A stretch of DNA of 56,977 nucleotides from contig JAGAQG010000006.1 in NCBI GenBank assembly GCA_017622875.1, forward strand, positions 1 through 56,977. The letters run 5' to 3'. The position numbers and the translations under genes are program-made. This document shows positions 25,639-35,896 of the stretch, one piece after another (the first letter of the stretch is position 1; the number at the start of each line of letters is the position of its first letter). The notes under the pieces were generated by a model. That model saw only the letters and a list, made by a program, of their open reading frames with translations, did no database searches and was not told the origin of the DNA. This DNA comes from Lachnospiraceae bacterium (GTDB taxonomy: Bacteria; Bacillota; Clostridia; Lachnospirales; Lachnospiraceae).

Positions 25639-26376
25639 ATGAAGAAAAAAATAATTGCAATATTCCTTGTATGTATGGCTATAATGACAGGCTGTCAGGG
25701 AAAAGAAGAGGCGAAAGTGCCAAGTGAGGAGCAGAAAGTGGCTGAACAGGCAGAAAATGATGAGGATAAAGCAGCAGCTTTGGAAGAGGCTCTGGGGGAT
25801 TACATCATTGAGCCGAACGATGCATTGAAAAGTGTATTTTCAAGAACATGGAATGTGACAGGAACAGAGGATGTCTATGTGCTGGAAATCGATGGTACAG
25901 GCATGAAAAATGAGGAAGCATTGACCTATGAATGCGGCTTCGATGAAGATAATCAGATTATTTTGAAATTCATTATGGACGGGGAAACGGAAGGAATCAC
26001 TTATATAGCAGCTGCAGATGCGACAGGCTATGGCCTTGATCTGACACCGGCAGCAGAGGGCACTGCTATGAATCTCTTCCCATCTAATATGACTCTTCTG
26101 GAAGTATCGGATGAGAAAGCAAAGGGTCTTGTGGGCTGTTGGAAAGATGAAAATGCAAATGAATATGTATTTGAAGAAAACGGTGAACTGATCATCAAAG
26201 GAAAAGAGACTGATACTCCGGGAAGCTGGTGTGCAGTGGAGAAAGACGGAGTTCTACACGTGAACCTTCTCGTAGAAGGCGGCAGTCTGGAATTTGAATA
26301 TGAAATTCAGGAAGAAGGCAAAACACTGGCTCTTTATAACCGCAGTGCGGAGAGCTGGTATTATTGGTATAAATAA
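25639..26376 (+). CDS. unidentified lipoprotein
   Basis: 245 residues. Signal peptide KKKIIAIFLVCMAIMTGC with lipidation Cys19, then an acidic Ala/Glu-rich linker and a beta-rich extracytoplasmic domain ending in LYNRSAESWYYWYK. The repeated pattern of short beta strands (GCWKDENANEYVFEENGELIIKG) recalls lipocalin-like DUF lipoproteins of Firmicutes. ATG at 25639 follows TTGGAG; a TTG at 25624 is within that site. TTGAAG and TATACT 18 bases apart upstream (about 25574-25603) form a plausible promoter. Its stop shares a base with the trmO start. Confidence 0.8.
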   Translation: MKKKIIAIFLVCMAIMTGCQGKEEAKVPSEEQKVAEQAENDEDKAAALEEALGDYIIEPNDALKSVFSRTWNVTGTEDVYVLEIDGTGMKNEEALTYECGFDEDNQIILKFIMDGETEGITYIAAADATGYGLDLTPAAEGTAMNLFPSNMTLLEVSDEKAKGLVGCWKDENANEYVFEENGELIIKGKETDTPGSWCAVEKDGVLHVNLLVEGGSLEFEYEIQEEGKTLALYNRSAESWYYWYK

Positions 26377-27062
26377 TGAAAATCATTGGATACATTCACA
26401 CGGATTTTCCAAGTAAATTTGGAATTCCAAGACAAAGCGGCCTGGTAGAAGAATTAAAAGGAACCATTACCTTTGAACCAGAATACCGTAATCCGGAAGC
26501 TTTTCGGGGATTAGAAGAATTCTCTCACGTCTGGCTTCTGTGGAAGTTTTCAAAATCAGAAAAAGAACATTGGTCAGCCACGGTAAAGCCGCCCCGCCTG
26601 GGGGGAAAGAAGCGGATGGGCGTATTTGCGACCCGCTCGCCGTACCGGCCAAATGATATCGGTCTTTCTTCGGTAAGATTAGAAATGATTACCTATGATT
26701 CAAAAACAGGACCAGTCCTTCATGTGGCAGGAGCTGATTTGATGGATGGGACACCGATTTACGATATCAAGCCGTATATTGCGTATGCGGACAGTCATCC
26801 GGAAGCTACGGAAGGCTTTGCAGGGACTGTAAAGGAAAAAGAATTAATGGTAGATTTTCCGGAAGAGCTCTTAAAGAAATATCCGGAAGAAAAACGTTCT
26901 GCCATCGTGGGAGTACTAGCGCAGGATCCGCGTCCGGCCTATGATACAGATGAGACTCGTATCTATGGCGTGGAGTTTGCGGGTTTTGATGTAAGATTTA
27001 CTGTGACAGGAGATCTGCTGACAGTGAAAGAACTGGTAAAACTAGAGAAAAAGGAGAAATAA
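26376..27062 (+). CDS. trmO: tRNA m6t6A37 methyltransferase TrmO
   Basis: 228 residues. The N-terminal TrmO/TsaA beta-barrel has GIPRQSGL, FSHVWLLW and the hallmark FATRSPYRPNDIGLS; the C-terminal domain has VGVLAQDPRPAYD. It methylates N6-threonylcarbamoyladenosine at position 37 of ANN-decoding tRNAs using SAM. The ATG overlaps the lipoprotein stop (TAATG), so it is coupled to that gene although no functional link is obvious. Confidence 0.93.
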   Translation: MKIIGYIHTDFPSKFGIPRQSGLVEELKGTITFEPEYRNPEAFRGLEEFSHVWLLWKFSKSEKEHWSATVKPPRLGGKKRMGVFATRSPYRPNDIGLSSVRLEMITYDSKTGPVLHVAGADLMDGTPIYDIKPYIAYADSHPEATEGFAGTVKEKELMVDFPEELLKKYPEEKRSAIVGVLAQDPRPAYDTDETRIYGVEFAGFDVRFTVTGDLLTVKELVKLEKKEK

Positions 27063-27065
27063 GTT

Positions 27066-27299
27066 ATGGCAATGAATCCAGCAGCATTATTTAAAGTGAA
27101 AAAATCATGGGATACTTTTTGCGGAAATCATCCGAGATTCCCGGCATTTTTGCAGGCAGTACAGAATGCAGGAATCAAAGAAGGAACAATTATTGAGGTT
27201 ACTGTGACAACACTGGAAGGAAAAAGCATGACCACGAATGTAAGAATTACAGCCAGTGATATGCAGGCATTTGAAGATATCAAGGGACTGAACGGTTAG
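27066..27299 (+). CDS. conserved hypothetical small protein
   Basis: 77 residues starting 3 bases after trmO, with AGAAATAAGTT upstream of ATG. Sequence: an N-terminal helix (FKVKKSWDTFCGNHPRFPAFLQAVQ) followed by beta strands (GTIIEVTVTTLEGKSMTTNVRI) and a final acidic helix. No signal peptide. It has the look of the small Clostridia-specific helix-plus-sheet proteins, but I cannot name the family. Tight spacing on both sides supports it as a real operon member. Confidence 0.8.
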   Translation: MAMNPAALFKVKKSWDTFCGNHPRFPAFLQAVQNAGIKEGTIIEVTVTTLEGKSMTTNVRITASDMQAFEDIKGLNG

Positions 27300-27308
27300 G
27301 AGAATGAA

Positions 27309-27854
27309 ATGAAACTGATGATTGCATCTGATATCCATGGTTCCGCATATTATTGCGAAAAGCTTTTAGAAGCATGGAAAAAGGAACAGCCGGACAAGCT
27401 GTTATTGCTGGGCGACATCTTATATCATGGCCCACGAAATGATCTGCCAAAGGAGTATGCACCAAAGCAGGTGATTGCAATGTTGAATGAAATCAAAGAC
27501 GAGATTTTGTGTGTCCGTGGAAATTGTGAAGCAGAGGTAGACCAGATGGTACTTAACTTCCCTGTCCTTGCAGATTACTGCATTTTATATGAAGAAGGAC
27601 ATATGATTTTTGCAACTCATGGACATGTGCATAATGAAAAGAATGTACCGCCGCTGAAAAAGGGAGACATCCTGCTTCATGGACATACTCATATCCCGAA
27701 ATGTACAGAGCACGAAACTTATACCTATATAAATCCGGGTTCTGTATCTATTCCGAAGGAAAACAGTGCGCATGGCTATATGATGATGGAAAATGGCACA
27801 TTTTCATGGAAAAACCTGGATGGAGAAATCTATCGCACCTATAAACTTGATTAA
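27309..27854 (+). CDS. yfcE: YfcE-type metallophosphoesterase
   Basis: 181 residues, complete calcineurin-like site: D10-x-H12 in SDIHGSAYY, GDILYHGP, GNCE, HGH and the final GHTHIPK. YfcE enzymes hydrolyse phosphodiesters such as bis-pNPP in vitro with Mn2+; a physiological substrate is not established. GGAG lies 6 bases upstream. It follows the 77-residue gene by 9 bases in the same operon. Confidence 0.92.
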   Translation: MKLMIASDIHGSAYYCEKLLEAWKKEQPDKLLLLGDILYHGPRNDLPKEYAPKQVIAMLNEIKDEILCVRGNCEAEVDQMVLNFPVLADYCILYEEGHMIFATHGHVHNEKNVPPLKKGDILLHGHTHIPKCTEHETYTYINPGSVSIPKENSAHGYMMMENGTFSWKNLDGEIYRTYKLD

Positions 27855-27910
27855 GGATGTATAAAACTTCCAAAGAAAGGGAATGATGTCTTTCAAAAGG
27901 AGGTTTTAGC

Positions 27911-28114
27911 ATGAATCGTATGCTTGATTATGTAGCATTGACGCTTACCATTGTAGGGGCAATTAACTGGGGCCTGATAGGATTCCTTGAACTGGATCTG
28001 GTGGCATGGCTGTTTGGAAATCTTACATGGATATCAAGAATCGTCTATGCACTGGTAGGAATCTGTGGGCTTTATTGCCTTACATTCTTCGGACGCATCA
28101 GAGATGGCGAATAA
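27911..28114 (+). CDS. DUF378 small membrane protein
   Basis: 67 residues with two transmembrane helices (9-31 and 41-58). The ALTLTIVGAINWGLIGFLELDLVAWLFG segment is the DUF378 signature. AAAGGAGG lies 9 bases upstream of the ATG. Role unknown. It is followed by a strong terminator. Confidence 0.93.
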   Translation: MNRMLDYVALTLTIVGAINWGLIGFLELDLVAWLFGNLTWISRIVYALVGICGLYCLTFFGRIRDGE

Positions 28115-28162
28115 TTTGCGCTGATCGAAGTGCGGATATTTTCTGGAAATATAAGCAGAGCT

Positions 28163-28195
28163 AATGAGAGACTATTAGAAAGTCTCTCATTTTTT
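28163..28195 (+). terminator. intrinsic terminator
   Basis: AATGAGAGACT (28163-28173) pairs perfectly with AGTCTCTCATT (28181-28191) and is followed by a T-run. Confidence 0.88.
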
Positions 28196-28219
28196 ATGAA
28201 AAAAATTGCAAATTAGTAC

Positions 28220-28248
28220 TTTACTACTGCGAAGTGTGGTTGTATAAT
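28220..28248 (+). promoter_or_regulatory. gdhA promoter
   Basis: TTTACT (28220-28225) and a perfect TATAAT (28243-28248) are 17 bases apart, 55 bases before the gdhA start codon. Confidence 0.6.
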
Positions 28249-28290
28249 TGTATACAAATTTGTTGTGCAGCCCAGACAGGGCGGAAGTAG

Positions 28291-29637
<1,347 letters not shown>

Positions 29638-29676
29638 GCTTATACAATGTAAAACGAAATAAAGAAAAATAAGAGG

Positions 29677-29711
29677 ACTGCAAACAGGCGTATGCTTGTT
29701 TGCAGTTTTTT
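29677..29711 (+). terminator. intrinsic terminator of gdhA
   Basis: ACTGCAAACAGGC pairs with GCTTGTTTGCAGT (one G-U) around a short loop and is followed by TTTTTTC. Confidence 0.88.
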
Positions 29712-29845
29712 CGCAAAAACCGGTGATTGATTTAGTAGTGTTGAAATCCAATTGATAAGCAAAAAGACATTTACTTATAGTAAATATTACGCTATATTAT
29801 AAGTGCGTGGATTGTATACAAAGTCATCAAAATATAGGAGGGTAT

Positions 29846-30475
29846 ATGCCAACAAAGCCACTGAACAGACAGGATTTTGACGTATTATTGGATGAAACGA
29901 TCTCCTTGATGGATCGTGCAATTATTTTTGCGACCCGTGCACATTCGGGCACTTATCGAAAGGGGACGAGCATTCCTTATATCGTGCATCCCATCGAAGC
30001 AGCAGCCATCGTATCTACCATGACAGATGATCCGGATATGATTGCAGCAGCAGTATTACATGATGTGGTAGAAGATACAGATGCTACGGTGGAAGAAATC
30101 AGGTTTTTCTTCAACGATCACATTGCAAGGTTGGTAGAAGCGGAAAGCGAGAATAAGAGAAAAGACCTGCCGCCTCAGGAAACCTGGATGATCCGGAAAA
30201 TGGAGACCTTGAATTTTTTAAGAAATGATGCAGATCGGGAAGCGAAGATTCTGGCATTGGCAGACAAACTTTCTAATATACGTGCCATTCACAGGGATCA
30301 GAACACGGTGGGTGATAAGCTCTGGGAGCGTTTTAATGAAAAACGCAAAGACAAGCATGGCTGGATGTATCGCCAGGTAGCAGAGGCATTGTCAGAGCTT
30401 CAAGATACCTTTGCGTGGCAGGAATATGATGATCTGGTTCGAAAGACATTTGAGGAGAAGAACATAAAGTGTTAA
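29846..30475 (+). CDS. HD-domain hydrolase, MESH1-like
   Basis: 209 residues with only the HD_4 domain of RelA/SpoT: RAHSGTYRKGTSIPYIVHPIEAA (His33, His48), HDVVEDT (His72, Asp73) and LALADKLSNI. There is no synthetase, TGS or ACT domain. Stand-alone proteins of this type hydrolyse (p)ppGpp to GDP/GTP or, in animal MESH1, dephosphorylate NADPH. ATG at 29846 follows TAGGAGGG; an upstream in-frame TTG or ATG is not needed. It is 49 bases before uppP. Confidence 0.88.
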   Translation: MPTKPLNRQDFDVLLDETISLMDRAIIFATRAHSGTYRKGTSIPYIVHPIEAAAIVSTMTDDPDMIAAAVLHDVVEDTDATVEEIRFFFNDHIARLVEAESENKRKDLPPQETWMIRKMETLNFLRNDADREAKILALADKLSNIRAIHRDQNTVGDKLWERFNEKRKDKHGWMYRQVAEALSELQDTFAWQEYDDLVRKTFEEKNIKC

Positions 30476-30524
30476 AATAACACATAAAAATATGAAAAAA
30501 CAGTAGTGAAAGAAGGAATAATAA

Positions 30525-31346
30525 GTGATTATAGAAATTTTAAAAACAATACTGATCGGTATTGTGGAGGGAATCACAGAGTGGCTTCCGGTCAGCAGTA
30601 CCGGACATATGATTCTTTTAGAAGAATTTGTAAAGCTGAATATGACAGAAGAATTTATGGAAATGTTCAACGTAGTGATTCAGCTTGGCGCGATTTTTGC
30701 GGTTATCGTATTATTTTTCCCGAAGTTATGGCCGTTTACGACCAGGGAAAAGGGATGGATTAAAAAAGATACCTGGATGATGTGGTTTAAAGTTATCGTT
30801 GCGGTGCTTCCAGCAGCAGTTCTGGGTATTTTATTTGATGATATACTGGATGAAATGTTTTATAATTACCAGACAGTAGCAGTGATGCTGATCGTTTACG
30901 GTGTCCTTTTCATTCTTGTGGAAAACTGGAATAAAGGAAGAAGACCTCGGATCAGAAAAATAGAGGATCTGTCTTTTAAAACAGCATTTTTGATTGGTAT
31001 GTTTCAGGTGCTTTCCCTGATTCCGGGAACTTCCCGTTCAGGTGCAACGATTCTTGGAGCATTGATCTTAGGATGTTCCAGATATATTGGTGCAGAATTT
31101 AGCTTTTTCCTTGCAATTCCAGTGATGTTCGGAGCAAGTTTATTGAAAATGCTGAAATTCGGTTTTGCCTTAACAGGTGCTGAAATTGTTATCCTGCTGG
31201 TAGGTATGGTATCTGCTTTTGTAGTATCTATGATATCGATTAAGTTTTTGATGGGTTATGTGAAGAAGCACGACTTTAAATTTTTTGGATATTACCGAAT
31301 CGTGCTTGGTATCATTGTATTGGCATACTTTCTGATTTTTGGGTAG
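30525..31346 (+). CDS. uppP: undecaprenyl-diphosphatase
   Basis: 273 residues, about eight helices. The active-site motifs are [14 protein letters not shown] (Glu15, Glu19, His28) and [10 protein letters not shown]. UppP recycles the lipid carrier undecaprenyl pyrophosphate for peptidoglycan synthesis and gives bacitracin resistance when abundant. The start is GTG with GAAGGAAT upstream. It precedes galK by 53 bases. Confidence 0.96.
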   Translation: MIIEILKTILIGIVEGITEWLPVSSTGHMILLEEFVKLNMTEEFMEMFNVVIQLGAIFAVIVLFFPKLWPFTTREKGWIKKDTWMMWFKVIVAVLPAAVLGILFDDILDEMFYNYQTVAVMLIVYGVLFILVENWNKGRRPRIRKIEDLSFKTAFLIGMFQVLSLIPGTSRSGATILGALILGCSRYIGAEFSFFLAIPVMFGASLLKMLKFGFALTGAEIVILLVGMVSAFVVSMISIKFLMGYVKKHDFKFFGYYRIVLGIIVLAYFLIFG

Positions 31347-31399
31347 GCATAAGCAAAGCTGAAGATAAATGAAATTTGGGATTAGGACGGAAACTGTAT

Positions 31400-32566
31400 A
31401 TGAAGGAAGAGTTACTGAAGAAGTTCGAAGAAATTTACGGTTCCAGCGAGGGAGCCAAGGTATATTTTGCACCGGGAAGAGTAAATTTGATTGGAGAACA
31501 TACGGATTATAATGGGGGTCATGTATTACCTTGTGCATTGACCATCGGAACTTATGTTGTAGTAAAAAAGAGAACTGATAAAAAGCTTCGTTTTTATTCT
31601 ATGAACTATCCGGAATGTGGAATGACAGAAGGTGCACTGGGCGATTTAAAATACCGTCGCAGTAATGGATGGACCAACTATCCGATTGGAATTTTGTGGA
31701 CTTACCAGAAAAAAGGATATCGTATTCCAAACGGCTTTGATCTTTTGATCTATGGAGATATTCCAAGCGGTGCTGGTCTCGGAACAAGTGCTTCCATCGG
31801 TGTTGCATTGGGACTTATGATCCGTGAGATGTTTGGGTTTGAAGATATTACCAATGTGGACATTGCCCTTTTCGGACAGTATGCAGAAAATGAATTTCAT
31901 GGAATCAACTGTGGAATCATGGATCAGTTTGCAAGTGCTATGGGAAAAAAAGATCATGCAATCTTTCTTGACACCAGTGATCTGCGCTATGAATATGCGC
32001 CGATTGATATATCAGAGTATGCACTGGTAATTATTAACAGTCACAAAGCGCGCGGTGCTTTTGATGCAAAATATAATGAGCGCCGTTATGAATGTGAGCG
32101 TGCGTTAGCACAGCTTCAGAGTATTGCGGCGATTCAGTCTCTTGGAGAGCTGACACCGGAATGTTATGAACAGATCAAAGAAGTAATTGCAGAGCCGGTG
32201 TTAGTCAGACGTGCTGCTCATGCGGTCTATGAAAATCAGAGAACCATGGACGCAATCGAAGCGTTAAAAAGAGCGGATGCAGTAAGATTTGGGAAACTGA
32301 TGACAGAATCTCATAATTCTTTAAGAGACAACTATGAAGTAAGCGGAAAAGAACTGGATGTACTGGTGGAGGAAGCTTTGAAGGTTCCGGGAGTCTTGGG
32401 TTCCAGAATGACCGGAGGAGGTTTTGGCGGATGTACTGTCAGTCTGATGAGAAGAGAAGCGCTGGAAATGTTTACGATTGAGGTTGGAAAGAACTATACC
32501 GAAAGAACCGGATATTATGCAGACTTCTATAATGTAGAAGTGGGCGATGGTGCAAGAGCACTTTAA
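31400..32566 (+). CDS. galK: galactokinase
   Basis: 388 residues, GHMP kinase. The galactokinase signature GRVNLIGEHTDYNGGHVLP lies at 26-44, the ATP loop is PSGAGLGTSASIGVA, and the C-terminal GGGFGGCT motif is present. It phosphorylates alpha-D-galactose at C1. Only a weak GGACGG lies upstream of the ATG at 31400. No galT, galE or galactose transporter is adjacent, which is unusual; those steps must be encoded elsewhere. Confidence 0.95.
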   Translation: MKEELLKKFEEIYGSSEGAKVYFAPGRVNLIGEHTDYNGGHVLPCALTIGTYVVVKKRTDKKLRFYSMNYPECGMTEGALGDLKYRRSNGWTNYPIGILWTYQKKGYRIPNGFDLLIYGDIPSGAGLGTSASIGVALGLMIREMFGFEDITNVDIALFGQYAENEFHGINCGIMDQFASAMGKKDHAIFLDTSDLRYEYAPIDISEYALVIINSHKARGAFDAKYNERRYECERALAQLQSIAAIQSLGELTPECYEQIKEVIAEPVLVRRAAHAVYENQRTMDAIEALKRADAVRFGKLMTESHNSLRDNYEVSGKELDVLVEEALKVPGVLGSRMTGGGFGGCTVSLMRREALEMFTIEVGKNYTERTGYYADFYNVEVGDGARAL

Positions 32567-32587
32567 GAAAAATTATTGGAGGTTTTC

Positions 32588-33097
32588 ATGACAGAAGAAA
32601 AGAAAGCAAAGATCAGAAAAGGAATTTTGGCAGCGGAAATATTATTGGCGGCAGTGCTGCTTGGTTATATTGTATTTGGACTTGTCACAAAGAATCCAAA
32701 TCAGAAGGTGTTCAATATTTTGGCAGTGATCCTTGTAGTAGGATTTGTGGTATTGAACGATTTCTTAGAGCCATATCTTACAAAAGCCTTTGAAGAAATG
32801 GACAGTTATCGTATGGAAGCATATAAAAAGTATCTTCTGTGGGATATCGCTGCTATGGCGGGACTTTTGATTTTTGTGTTTAATATTTCCAATACGGATG
32901 ATTCAACATTATTCATTGTCGGTATTGCACTTTATTTTATCGGTACAAAACAGAAACGTACTTATCAGTCCGTTTATCTGGGAGAAGTAACAAAAGATGA
33001 TGTGGAAGCTGCAAAAGCAGCGGTGGTAGATGCAGAAACAGTGAAAATTGACAATACAGAAGAAGTACAGGAAGCATCAGAAGCTGTAGAGGAATAA
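32588..33097 (+). CDS. small membrane protein of unknown function
   Basis: 169 residues with four hydrophobic segments (about 10-33, 41-58, 82-100 and 105-121) between a short Lys-rich start and an acidic C-terminal tail rich in Val, Glu and Ala. TTGGAGG lies upstream of the ATG at 32588. It sits 21 bases after galK and 1 base before rarA. I do not recognise a family. Confidence 0.8.
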   Translation: MTEEKKAKIRKGILAAEILLAAVLLGYIVFGLVTKNPNQKVFNILAVILVVGFVVLNDFLEPYLTKAFEEMDSYRMEAYKKYLLWDIAAMAGLLIFVFNISNTDDSTLFIVGIALYFIGTKQKRTYQSVYLGEVTKDDVEAAKAAVVDAETVKIDNTEEVQEASEAVEE

Positions 33098-33098
33098 G

Positions 33099-34418
33099 AT
33101 GGATTTATTTGATTATATGAGAGAACAGAAGATGGAGGGGGAATCGCCGCTGGCATCCCGCCTTCGTCCAACCGTTCTGGAAGAGGTTGTAGGACAACGA
33201 CATATTATCGGAGAAGATAAGCTGCTCTATCGTGCCATCAAGGCGGATAAACTGGGCAGCGTTATTTTTTATGGTCCTCCGGGGACTGGAAAGACCACAC
33301 TTGCAAAGGTCATTGCCAATACTACCAGTGCAGAATTTACTCAGTTAAATGCCACGGTTGCGGGAAAAAAAGATATGGAGGAAATCGTCAAAGGTGCAAA
33401 AGACCGCCTTGGAATGTATGGAAAAAAGACCATTCTTTTTGTGGACGAAATTCATCGCTTCAATAAGGGGCAGCAGGATTATCTTCTGCCATTCGTGGAA
33501 GATGGGACATTGATCCTGATTGGGGCCACTACAGAAAATCCTTATTTTGAAGTCAATGGAGCTTTAATTTCCCGTTCTTTGATTTTCGAATTAAAACCGC
33601 TGGAAAAAGAGGATATCAAGATCTTATTAAGGCGTGCTGTATATGATAAAAACAAAGGGATGGGGTCTTTTCATGCAGAAATTGAGGAAGATGCACTGGA
33701 CTTTCTGGCGGATATTTCCGGTGGAGATGCAAGAAATGCTTTGAATGCCATCGAGCTTGGTATCCTGACAACGAAACGCAGTGATGATGGAAAGATTCAT
33801 ATTACGCTGGAAGTTGCATCAGAATGTATTCAAAAGCGTGTGGTTCGCTATGATAAGAGCGGAGATAATCATTATGATACGATTTCAGCATTTATTAAGA
33901 GTATGAGAGGATCTGATCCGGATGCAGCGGTGTACTATCTTGCAAAGATGCTCTATGCAGGGGAAGACGTGAAATTTATTGCCAGAAGAATTATGATCTG
34001 TGCATCAGAAGACGTGGGAAATGCGGATCCAATGGCTTTGACCGTGGCAGTGAGCGCGGCACAGGCTGTAGAACGCATCGGTATGCCGGAGTCTCAGATC
34101 ATTTTATCACAGGCAGCTTCCTATGTGGCATGTGCACCGAAGAGCAATTCTGCATGCAATGCAATATTTGCGGCGATGGAGAGTGTGAAAAGCACGAAAA
34201 CGACAGTTCCGGTACATTTACAGGATGCCCATTACAGAGGGCATGAAAGTCTCGGACATGGCATTGGTTATAAATATGCCCACGATTATCCAAATCATTA
34301 TGTGGAACAGCAGTATCTGCCGGATGAGATTAAAGATGAAAAATTCTATATTCCGTCAGAGAATGGGTATGAAAAGAATATCAGAGAACATTTTAAGAAA
34401 ATCAAAGGTCACGAGTAA
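33099..34418 (+). CDS. rarA: replication-associated recombination protein A (MgsA/RarA AAA+ ATPase)
   Basis: 439 residues. Walker A GPPGTGKTT (59-67), Walker B ILFVDEIHRF, sensor and lid domains, then the C-terminal tetramerisation region ending in the typical DAHYRGHESLGHGIGYKYAHDYPNHYV. RarA acts at stalled replication forks, interacting with SSB. It starts 1 base after the previous stop, with GAGGAATAAG overlapping that gene. Its stop codon lies inside a terminator stem. Confidence 0.96.
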   Translation: MDLFDYMREQKMEGESPLASRLRPTVLEEVVGQRHIIGEDKLLYRAIKADKLGSVIFYGPPGTGKTTLAKVIANTTSAEFTQLNATVAGKKDMEEIVKGAKDRLGMYGKKTILFVDEIHRFNKGQQDYLLPFVEDGTLILIGATTENPYFEVNGALISRSLIFELKPLEKEDIKILLRRAVYDKNKGMGSFHAEIEEDALDFLADISGGDARNALNAIELGILTTKRSDDGKIHITLEVASECIQKRVVRYDKSGDNHYDTISAFIKSMRGSDPDAAVYYLAKMLYAGEDVKFIARRIMICASEDVGNADPMALTVAVSAAQAVERIGMPESQIILSQAASYVACAPKSNSACNAIFAAMESVKSTKTTVPVHLQDAHYRGHESLGHGIGYKYAHDYPNHYVEQQYLPDEIKDEKFYIPSENGYEKNIREHFKKIKGHE

Positions 34419-34435
34419 CAGCCCGTGACCTTTTT
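34404..34435. terminator. terminator overlapping the rarA stop codon
   Basis: AAAGGTCACG (34404-34413) pairs with CGTGACCTTT (34424-34433) and is followed by further T. It separates convergent rarA and the HTH-type gene. Confidence 0.85.
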
Positions 34436-34445
34436 GCGGTGAAAA

Positions 34446-35027
34446 CTAGATTAAAATCGGTTCCTGATAATCGGCCCCTAAAATCTGTTTTTTGCTTGTC
34501 TGGAATTCCCAGAAATAATCTTCATTTACATCGATCCATTCATGAGTGGACCGGTCATAGACCTGCAGGTAATTTTCCATTTCAGGATGCCGGCGGACAG
34601 TGTTAGTTAAGTATTCCTGTCCGGTAAGTGGATTAATTTCTCCAATGACAGGTTCTTTCTTTAATAATTTTGGAATCTGTATCGTACTTCCGTCCGCTGT
34701 AGTAACCTTTTGTGCAGCAGATGCTTTTGAAAATGCTGGCGGTTGTGAAATTTCAGAAACCGTGCTCTGAGCAGGTATGCTACTGGAAATTTGAGAAATT
34801 TCCGGAGCAGAAATCGGTGTTAACTGAATAGAAACCTGAAAACCTAACATGGCAGCAATGGCATGCATGTCCTGTTCCTGAAAATTGTCTCTTCGAAGAC
34901 GCTGACTTAAATTCTGTCTGGTCATTTTCAAACCGGTCTGTGCAGTATAAAGTTCTGCCAGATCCTGTATCGTCATATTTTTTCTCTTTAAAATAATCTT
35001 GATCTGTTCTCCAAATGAAAGTTCCAT
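34446..35027 (-). CDS. probable helix-turn-helix protein
   Basis: 193 residues. Residues 1-70 look like a lambda-repressor-type HTH (FGEQIKIILKRKNMTIQDLAELYTAQTGLKMTRQNLSQRLRRDNFQEQDMHAIAAMLGF). A Ser/Pro/Gln-rich linker (75-115) joins a C-terminal domain with PKLLKKEPVIGEINPLTGQEYLTN and EWIDVNEDYFWEFQ. GAGGGAGTC precedes the ATG. The N-terminal call is by pattern; the C-terminal domain is not one I can name. It is monocistronic. Confidence 0.75.
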   Translation of the reverse strand: MELSFGEQIKIILKRKNMTIQDLAELYTAQTGLKMTRQNLSQRLRRDNFQEQDMHAIAAMLGFQVSIQLTPISAPEISQISSSIPAQSTVSEISQPPAFSKASAAQKVTTADGSTIQIPKLLKKEPVIGEINPLTGQEYLTNTVRRHPEMENYLQVYDRSTHEWIDVNEDYFWEFQTSKKQILGADYQEPILI

Positions 35028-35172
35028 AAAGACTCCCTCTTCTGTAAAATATTGAAAAATATATCCCTAAAGTATCAATTGTATACGATGAATAGTAAAC
35101 TAAAAAGTTTCTTTTGTAAATAGAAAATTTGGAGAAAATATGGAAAAACCCTTGAAAGTAAGGGAAAAAACG

Positions 35173-35202
35173 CTTACATGAAAAAAATTTTAATGCTATA
35201 AT
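35173..35202 (+). promoter_or_regulatory. promoter of the CarD-like gene
   Basis: CTTACA (35173-35178) and TATAAT (35197-35202) lie 18 bases apart, 48 bases upstream of the TTG start. Confidence 0.5.
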
Positions 35203-35249
35203 ATAAATAGAAAGAATTGTTTCAGCATGAGAAAAGGAAGTGATAAGAA

Positions 35250-35756
35250 TTGTTTCAAGTAAATGACGTAGTAATCTACGGACATCATGGCGTTTGTGAG
35301 ATTACAAATGTAGGTACTTTGAAAATGCCGATGGCAGATCAGGAAAAATTATACTATACCTTGAGACCTGTTTATCACAAAGAGTCATCGGTGTATGCGC
35401 CAGTCGAAAATCGAAAAATTGTGATGCGTTCTGTAATTACAAAAGAAGAGGCAGAAAATCTGATTCAGAATATTCCGCGGATTGAGACCGTATGGATTGT
35501 CAATGAAAAGGCCAGAGAGGTACAGTTTAAAGAAGCAATGCAGACCTGCGACTGTGAAGAACTGGTGAAGATCATTAAGACTTTATATCTAAGAAAGCAG
35601 CAGCGTCTGGAAAGCGGCAAAAAGGTAACTGTAGTGGATGAAAAATATTTTCGCCAGGCAGAGGATAAATTATACGAGGAGCTTGCTTATGCATTGGGCA
35701 TGGAGAAAAAGCAGGTAGGAACATATATTTCGCAGCATATGGAAGAGAAGGTTTAG
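35250..35756 (+). CDS. CarD-family transcriptional regulator
   Basis: 168 residues. The N-terminal CarD/TRCF-RID domain starts FQVNDVVIYGHHGVCEITNVG and binds the RNA polymerase beta subunit; the C-terminal part is helical (residues 80-165, with LRKQQRLESGKKVTVVDEKYFRQAEDKLYEELAYALG). CarD proteins stabilise open complexes, notably at rRNA promoters. The start is TTG at 35250, preceded by AAAGGAAG; no ATG lies closer. Monocistronic. Confidence 0.93.
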   Translation: MFQVNDVVIYGHHGVCEITNVGTLKMPMADQEKLYYTLRPVYHKESSVYAPVENRKIVMRSVITKEEAENLIQNIPRIETVWIVNEKAREVQFKEAMQTCDCEELVKIIKTLYLRKQQRLESGKKVTVVDEKYFRQAEDKLYEELAYALGMEKKQVGTYISQHMEEKV

Positions 35757-35896
35757 TGCCTTCTCTTTATTTTGGGCAGTTTTTTGTGAAGTTAAAGAAA
35801 TATTAAGAAATTTCGAGCATTTCTTTCACATTTTTTCCATGAAATCATGTTATGATAGGTGCTGTAATAGGAAAAACAATTGAATGAGGATAAATT

